Made by a program: the position numbers and the translations under genes. A DNA stretch of 64,000 nt from Melitaea cinxia. Its lineage: Eukaryota > Arthropoda > Insecta > Lepidoptera > Nymphalidae. Shown here one piece after another: positions 59,440 to 64,000 of the stretch; the first letter of the stretch is position 1, and every line of letters starts with the position of its first letter. The notes under the pieces were generated by a model. It was not told the origin of the DNA. It did no database searches and worked only from the letters and a program-made list of their open reading frames with translations. Location of the stretch: contig NC_059404.1 of NCBI RefSeq assembly GCF_905220565.1, positions 4,182,472 through 4,246,471 of the forward strand, read 5' to 3'.

Positions 59440-59757
59440 TCTAATATATAAAATTCTCGTGTCGCGGTGTTTGTAGTTAAACTCCTCCGAAACGGCTTCA
59501 CTGAGTCTCATGAAATTTTGTGTGCATATTGGGTAGGTCTGAGAATCGAACAACATCTATTTTTCATCCCTCTAAATGTTAAGGGTAGTTACACCACCCC
59601 TAATTTTTTTTTAATTTTTAGGTAAATTATTTATTTTTTATTTTATTATGATTTGGCATTGAAAAATACATACAACCCTAAATTTTCACCCTTCTACCAC
59701 CAATCTCTATTTTTAAATACCGTTTAGCAGCAAGACAACGTTTGCCGAGTCAGCTAG
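59440..59757 (+). mobile_element. Non-autonomous Helitron, complete by its ends
   Basis: Begins TCTAATATATAAAATTCTCG after A and ends CAACGTTTGCCGAGTCAG then CTAG before T, the A|TC...CTAG|T layout of Helitron insertions. The interior TGTTTGTAGTTAAACTCCTC and ATTTTGTGTGCATATTGGGT are familiar lepidopteran Helitron sequence. About 318 bp, no coding. Confidence 0.8.
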
Positions 59758-62200
59758 TTTTATATATATTTTCTAGTTCTTAATTTTTTTAATTAAAAGT
59801 ACATAAAAATATTTAGGAAATTTAGTATTTTAGAAAATAAAAAATACCGTAAAAATAAATCAAACAAATAATGACAAATAATGTCAATTATGTCATTTCA
59901 ACATATTTTTTTATACGGCAAATAGGGATGTGGTGATTATATTTTTAAAGGTGAATGAAATAAGTGAATGAACAAAATGAACGATAAAATAGGCCGTGTC
60001 CTTTAACTATATTTTAAATTTTCACGAACTACAATTCGTTAATAAGTTATAAAACAATGTTACAGTAAAGCGATTTGTTATTAAGTTTATTTATTTATTT
60101 AACAGGAAAACTTACAGCTAAATAACATGGATTTAAATATACAAGTGTACTTAAATATAGGACAGACACGCACTAATGCGCTAACACAAGACTACAAGGC
60201 TATAGTTAATACACAAGAAAAAAATAAAAATAAAAATTTGATTCCCTAAACCAACAGCCTCGGTTGAAAAACTGATCGGCCATAAGATTAAGTTGTTAAA
60301 TATGGTTTGGTTTTTTTTATGTTGAGCGAAAAAAAAAATGCTTACAAAATATTATTAATGTCAATCTTTTATAGTAGTGTTTATCGTAAAGGTTTTATTT
60401 TATATTATGAATATTTCGGAATATCAATTTCACCCTGAACATTTTTAACACCATCCCATTGAATATAAAATTACTTTGCCTTTTATAAAATCTCGATTAT
60501 TTATTTATTTTTTTCATAATTATGTACCTCTGCTAACTACTAACAAAAATATTAAATATATTATCATGTTTTGAAATAATTTCAACAATATTTGAATATA
60601 AAATGAATTTTACTCTCATCTATGGCTTATTAGTATTATTCATTCATTTGCTCTTTGTGTCACTTTACAATCACACTAATTATCTGTGGTCGGACTTCCG
60701 TACTTACGCCATATTTGTTTACCAGTTAGAAGGAGGTTAAGAGACTTCTAAAAAATGGATTATACAAATAGACACTACAGCCCAACGATAGCTAATTTAA
60801 TTATTTTACCAAAAAACGCCAAACATTAATAGCGTTAATGTTAAATGAGTTCGATTTTACATACGTCATATTATACAGTCGTTTGACTGATGTTACGTCA
60901 CTGCCGTTATATATTTTTCTTACGGTTTTAGTCTCACATTTTGTCAGTTCGGTCGCCCAGCCAAATGTCAAGCCTGCCGTAAGGAACTTCGTTCCAAAAA
61001 TAATAAAACGTTTTTCATCAAATAATTTATTTTAATGCTTTTACAAATAAATAATATTGTATTACCGATCCGTTAAATACAAGCTTGTTCAATATAATAT
61101 TACTAATCGAAATCGTCTACATGACAAGGTTCTTAATATAACTAAATAAATTAATATAAATTATTTTGACAAATTTATAAAAGTAACAAAAAACAAATCC
61201 TCTATTTTAACAACATTTTCCCGTTAACTCGCTATAAATACATATCACATTTTTTTTTATTTATCTCCATATAAAGTATTTCTTTACAAATACAAAAATA
61301 AACCTAGTTTTATAAATACAATATATATTTGGTTCAAATTTAATCATAAAACAGTTCACTTTGGAAGATTGGAATGTAATTTTAAATAGTATTGTGTGAC
61401 GTCTTTAAAAATAATAACAATGATATAAATCATGTTGTTGGCAAAGCAAAAATACGTGAGAAAAATAGTCACGTCATATTAGTGCAAGAATAGATTTCGC
61501 GTCATCGCACTTGGCAATGCACACTTGCCAAAATAAATTTTATGATTTGCACCTTTGCGTTTTTATCAATGCAATTTTTAACAAAACAGATATAATCACA
61601 GTGTCTATCAACATGAAATCAATAATTAAACAATTAATGGTATCCGAAAAAGATTGTTTAAGAATGTTGATAAGTCAAGCTGAGCTAAACATATAAATTA
61701 CATGAAAAAAAAGTATAAAACATAAGATCCCTCGTCAATAGAACTTACATGTGTTTAAGCACACACAACCGCTGCTTTCGTTCTAACCTTTTTTTAAACA
61801 TTTCATGTTTATAAAGTTATTTTTAATACGGCATTTTAGTCATAATAAATTAAAGACATAAATAGTAGTTTCAATAATAAACCTTTGGTAAAATTTGATC
61901 AAGCGATATTAGTGGTTATTTATAAAACATAAACAGACTTGATTGCCAAATCAAAGTAACAGATGGTGACAAAGTAACTTTGATTATCACAATAATTCCT
62001 TGCCGTATCGATATTAAAAGCGGCTCTTCTTACAACACAATCCCCGATTTTAAATTACAACTCTTAACCCCCGATTTTTACTTTTTTCGGACGATTTAAT
62101 GTAAAGAAAAACGTAATTAAACCAATATTGTATGCACAAAATCAGTGGTATTTTTTTTTTCTTTTTTTTTTGATAGGTAAAAATGGAATAACAAATTGTG
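59758..62200. other. Intergenic between Doa and Men 3' ends
   Basis: AT-rich, with a TTTATTTATT run near 60086-60100 that may be the tail of a small reverse-oriented retroelement (to about 60270). No gene or RNA recognised. If the Men 3'UTR is long, part of this could belong to it. Confidence 0.4.
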
Positions 62201-62206
62201 TTTATT
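62201..62206 (-). terminator. Candidate poly(A) signal of Men
   Basis: AATAAA on the minus strand, 92 bases after the stop codon of the malic enzyme exon. A-runs on the minus strand (the T20 run at about 62223-62243) lie between. Confidence 0.4.
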
Positions 62207-62297
62207 AGCAGAGCTCTATTAGTTTTTTTTTTTTTTTTTTTTTATACGAGTATCGAAATGTCCGGCCGTGTGTAGGTAGTCTGTGGTAGCTGCCGGT

Positions 62298-62437
62298 CTA
62301 CATGACGGAGACGTGCGGCGCGGGGCTCGGCGGCCAGTCGTAGCGCGGCGGCAGCGCGGGCGAGTAGCGCACGTCGTACATCTGCGCGCGGATGAACGCC
62401 TCCGCGTCCTCTGGCTGCGGTTGTACTGACGCCTTGC
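62298..62437 (-). CDS. Men: NADP-dependent malic enzyme, terminal exon
   Basis: Malic enzyme converts malate and NADP+ to pyruvate, CO2 and NADPH in the cytosol, supplying NADPH for lipid synthesis. On the minus strand this exon reads KASVQPQPEDAEAFIRAQMY, DVRYSPALPPRYDWPP and on to VSVM, then TAG (62300-62298). PEPED/PQPED followed by an AQMY motif is the usual C-terminal end of the family. The tail beyond AQMYD is Pro-rich (PALPPRY, PPSPAP). The acceptor is TCACAG; the codon split G|GC joins the previous exon exactly. Confidence 0.88.
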
Positions 62438-63047
62438 CTGTGATAAAATACACCAAAATCGTTTTCGAATTCACATTTCAATAGACTATTTTCTAGGCTT
62501 GTAAAATGTTAACCCGTAAATTCCATTTAATCCAATATCTTACACGATCAAGATTCGTAAACGTCTCTTTCGTTTCCTAAAAGCTATCAAGAAAACTCAA
62601 GAAACTATTACAAGAAACAATTACAAGTTATTTAGAAACCATATTAGATAAACTCTAGAAATTAAGCAGATAGCCGCAATACATTTTATGCCAGACTAGC
62701 TGTGCTCCGCAGTTTCACACGCGTTAATTTGAGGAAAAGAATATCCCCTCGATAAATCGGCTACCCAACACGAGAATATTTAAATTCGAACCAGTACTTT
62801 CTGAGATTAACGCGCTTAAACAAACAAACTTTCAAATTAGCTACAATTTCAAACAGCTTTATAATATTACTATAGATAGATCAGAACACCAAATAACAAA
62901 AGGTGCGAAACATAAAGATCTATATTGTCAAACATTGCACATTGTCAGCCTAATATTAAAAAAAGTTTCCAGTGATTAAAAACTTAAATTAGAGCTCTAA
63001 ACTCAATCGACCAATTACACTAATTTATAAGAAAGATTAAAATTTAC
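62438..63047. mobile_element. Men last intron with reverse Helitron (62696-62880)
   Basis: Inside the intron, minus-strand sequence starts TCTATCTATAGTAATATTAT near 62880 and ends GAGCACAGCTAG at 62696, followed by T. These are Helitron 5' and 3' end patterns. The interior GTGTGAAACTGCGG is also typical of the family. The rest of the intron is featureless. Confidence 0.65.
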
Positions 63048-63171
63048 CTGTATTGTACGCGTGTTCCAAAACTTTCTTGGCGATCTTGACGGAGCATTCT
63101 TGGATATCTGCGAGTGGTGGGTACACGCTACCGTGGTCCAAATTCTCTTGTGACACAATTTTAGCCAGGGC
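63048..63171 (-). CDS. Men: NADP-dependent malic enzyme, penultimate exon
   Basis: Minus strand: ALAKIVSQENLDHGSVYPPL, ADIQECSVKIAKKVLEHAYN, T plus the first base of a Gly codon. The SVYPPL...I-x-E-x-S motif is the conserved C-terminal part of malic enzymes, with helix residues after it. Acceptor TTTCAG, starts in phase 0; donor ACAG|GTAAAT, phase 1. The rest of the enzyme (NAD(P)-binding and catalytic parts) is beyond 64000. Confidence 0.92.
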
Positions 63172-63344
63172 CTGAAATTTTAATAAAATATTTCTATTAA
63201 GAAATGGTAAGGCTTTAGATTAAGAACCGTCGTATTATCTAAGCTGAAAATTTGACCGTTTCTTGGCATAGTTTCGTTACAAAAAAAAAAAAAAACCTTA
63301 ACCTATCTAACTTCCAAATAAGACCGTTTATCGACATAATTTCG

Positions 63345-63586
63345 TTACAAAAAAAAATAACCCTAACCTATTCTTCAAAATGACGGTTCTTAATCTAAAA
63401 CCTAGTCTCTATCTTCTAAAGTAATTTACAAAAAAAATAACCCTAACCTATTCTTCAAAATGACGGTTCTTAATCTAAAACCTAGTCTCTATCTTCTATA
63501 GTAATTTACAAAAAAAAATAACCCTAACCTATTCTTCAAAATGACGGTTCTTAATCTAAAACCTAGTCTCCATCTTCTATAGTAAG
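63345..63586. repeat. Three-copy tandem repeat of about 81 bp
   Basis: Units begin at about 63345, 63426 and 63506, each TTAC, an A-run, TAACCCTAACCTATTCTTC, AAAATGACGGTTCTTAATC and so on. They differ mainly in A-run length and single bases. A partial, more diverged unit lies just before (63265-63344). Confidence 0.9.
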
Positions 63587-63846
63587 TAGTACTTAGGTTC
63601 CTGTTATTTTGTCGAAGAAAAAGGACTTCTGGGTTTTTACAGATCCAAATTTAGAGAAAAAATATATCAAGTTATTTTAATAACGTAGCATAATGACAAT
63701 ATATTACGTTATAAAATAATCAAGGACTGTTTAAGACTAACAAAAATGTAGTTTTATCAGCTTGTAACTATCTTACTGCTGCGCAATCAAATCTTCGCTC
63801 TATAACACAACCTAATTAACAAACGCAAATAATCAAGCACATTTTT

Positions 63847-64000
63847 AACCAACTTCAAAAAAGGAGGAGGTTACTCAATTCGACCGTATATATATATTAT
63901 GTATGTTCGGAGATAACTCCGTCGTTTATGAACCGATTGTGATAATTCTTTTTTTGTTGGAAAGGAGATATCCATAGTTTGGTACCATGATAAGGAAACC
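63847..64000 (-). repeat. Lepidopteran TIR repeat (AACCGACTTC family), copy 3, cut by window end
   Basis: Starts AACCAACTTC followed by AAAAAAGGAGGAGGTT, the inverse of the end of the copy at 15913. It reads back through GGTACCATGATAAGGAAACC, which is also present inverted in copies 1 and 2. It continues beyond the window. Confidence 0.7.

Larger units (their letters stand above)
63172..64000 (-). other. Men intron running off the window
   Basis: Intron sequence with the tandem repeat at 63345-63586 and the start of a TIR element at 63847. No exon recognised in it. Confidence 0.65.

Noticed and set aside
63340..63560. CCCTAACC motifs suggesting interstitial telomere repeat
   Set aside because: Insect telomeres are (TTAGG)n in head-to-tail runs; here the motif occurs once per 81-bp unit.

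Overview
The window is nuclear DNA of a moth or butterfly (Lepidoptera). It is AT-rich, with long introns, GT-AG exons, several lepidopteran-type short repeats (tRNA-derived SINEs, Helitron ends with CTAG termini, a TIR family that starts AACCGACTTC), and no bacterial-style gene packing. Two protein genes can be identified firmly, and they converge tail to tail near the right side.

(1) The main gene, on +, is a LAMMER/CLK dual-specificity kinase, the orthologue of Drosophila Darkener of apricot (Doa). Ten exons between 49107 and 58804 join in consistent phase into a 377-residue common part. It has every kinase motif (Gly loop, VAIK-type Lys, HTDLKPEN, DFG, APE, EHLAMMER) and a short Arg/Ser tail. 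Upstream lie at least three coding first exons that all end in phase 0 and so can each splice to the common exon: 38625-40502 (626 codons), 44585-44770 (62 codons) and 46778-48169 (464 codons). They predict isoforms of about 1003, 439 and 841 residues from separate promoters. A further long coding exon at 28364-29403 and two small candidate exons (38093-38193, 48686-48735) may also belong to it but end in phase 2. (2) On -, the last two exons of an NADP-dependent malic enzyme (Men) lie at 63171-62298; the rest of that gene is beyond the window.

Layout: 1-22.5 kb is gene-poor, AT-rich sequence with scattered mobile-element relics and one near-perfect 30-bp hairpin (4208-4278). 22.6-25.4 kb is the most unusual part: an array of 308-bp units, nearly identical where compared, each with a tRNA-like Pol III gene. 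Three face left and six and a half face right, forming a large palindrome, and the whole block is bounded by a 12-bp direct repeat. 26.8-49 kb holds the kinase gene's candidate promoters and first exons. 49.1-58.8 kb holds the kinase exons with repeats in the introns. 59-62 kb is intergenic with a Helitron, and 62.2-64 kb is the malic enzyme 3' end with a small tandem repeat and another Helitron.

All exon joins were worked out by hand from reading frame and splice signals; no alignment or transcript data were available.
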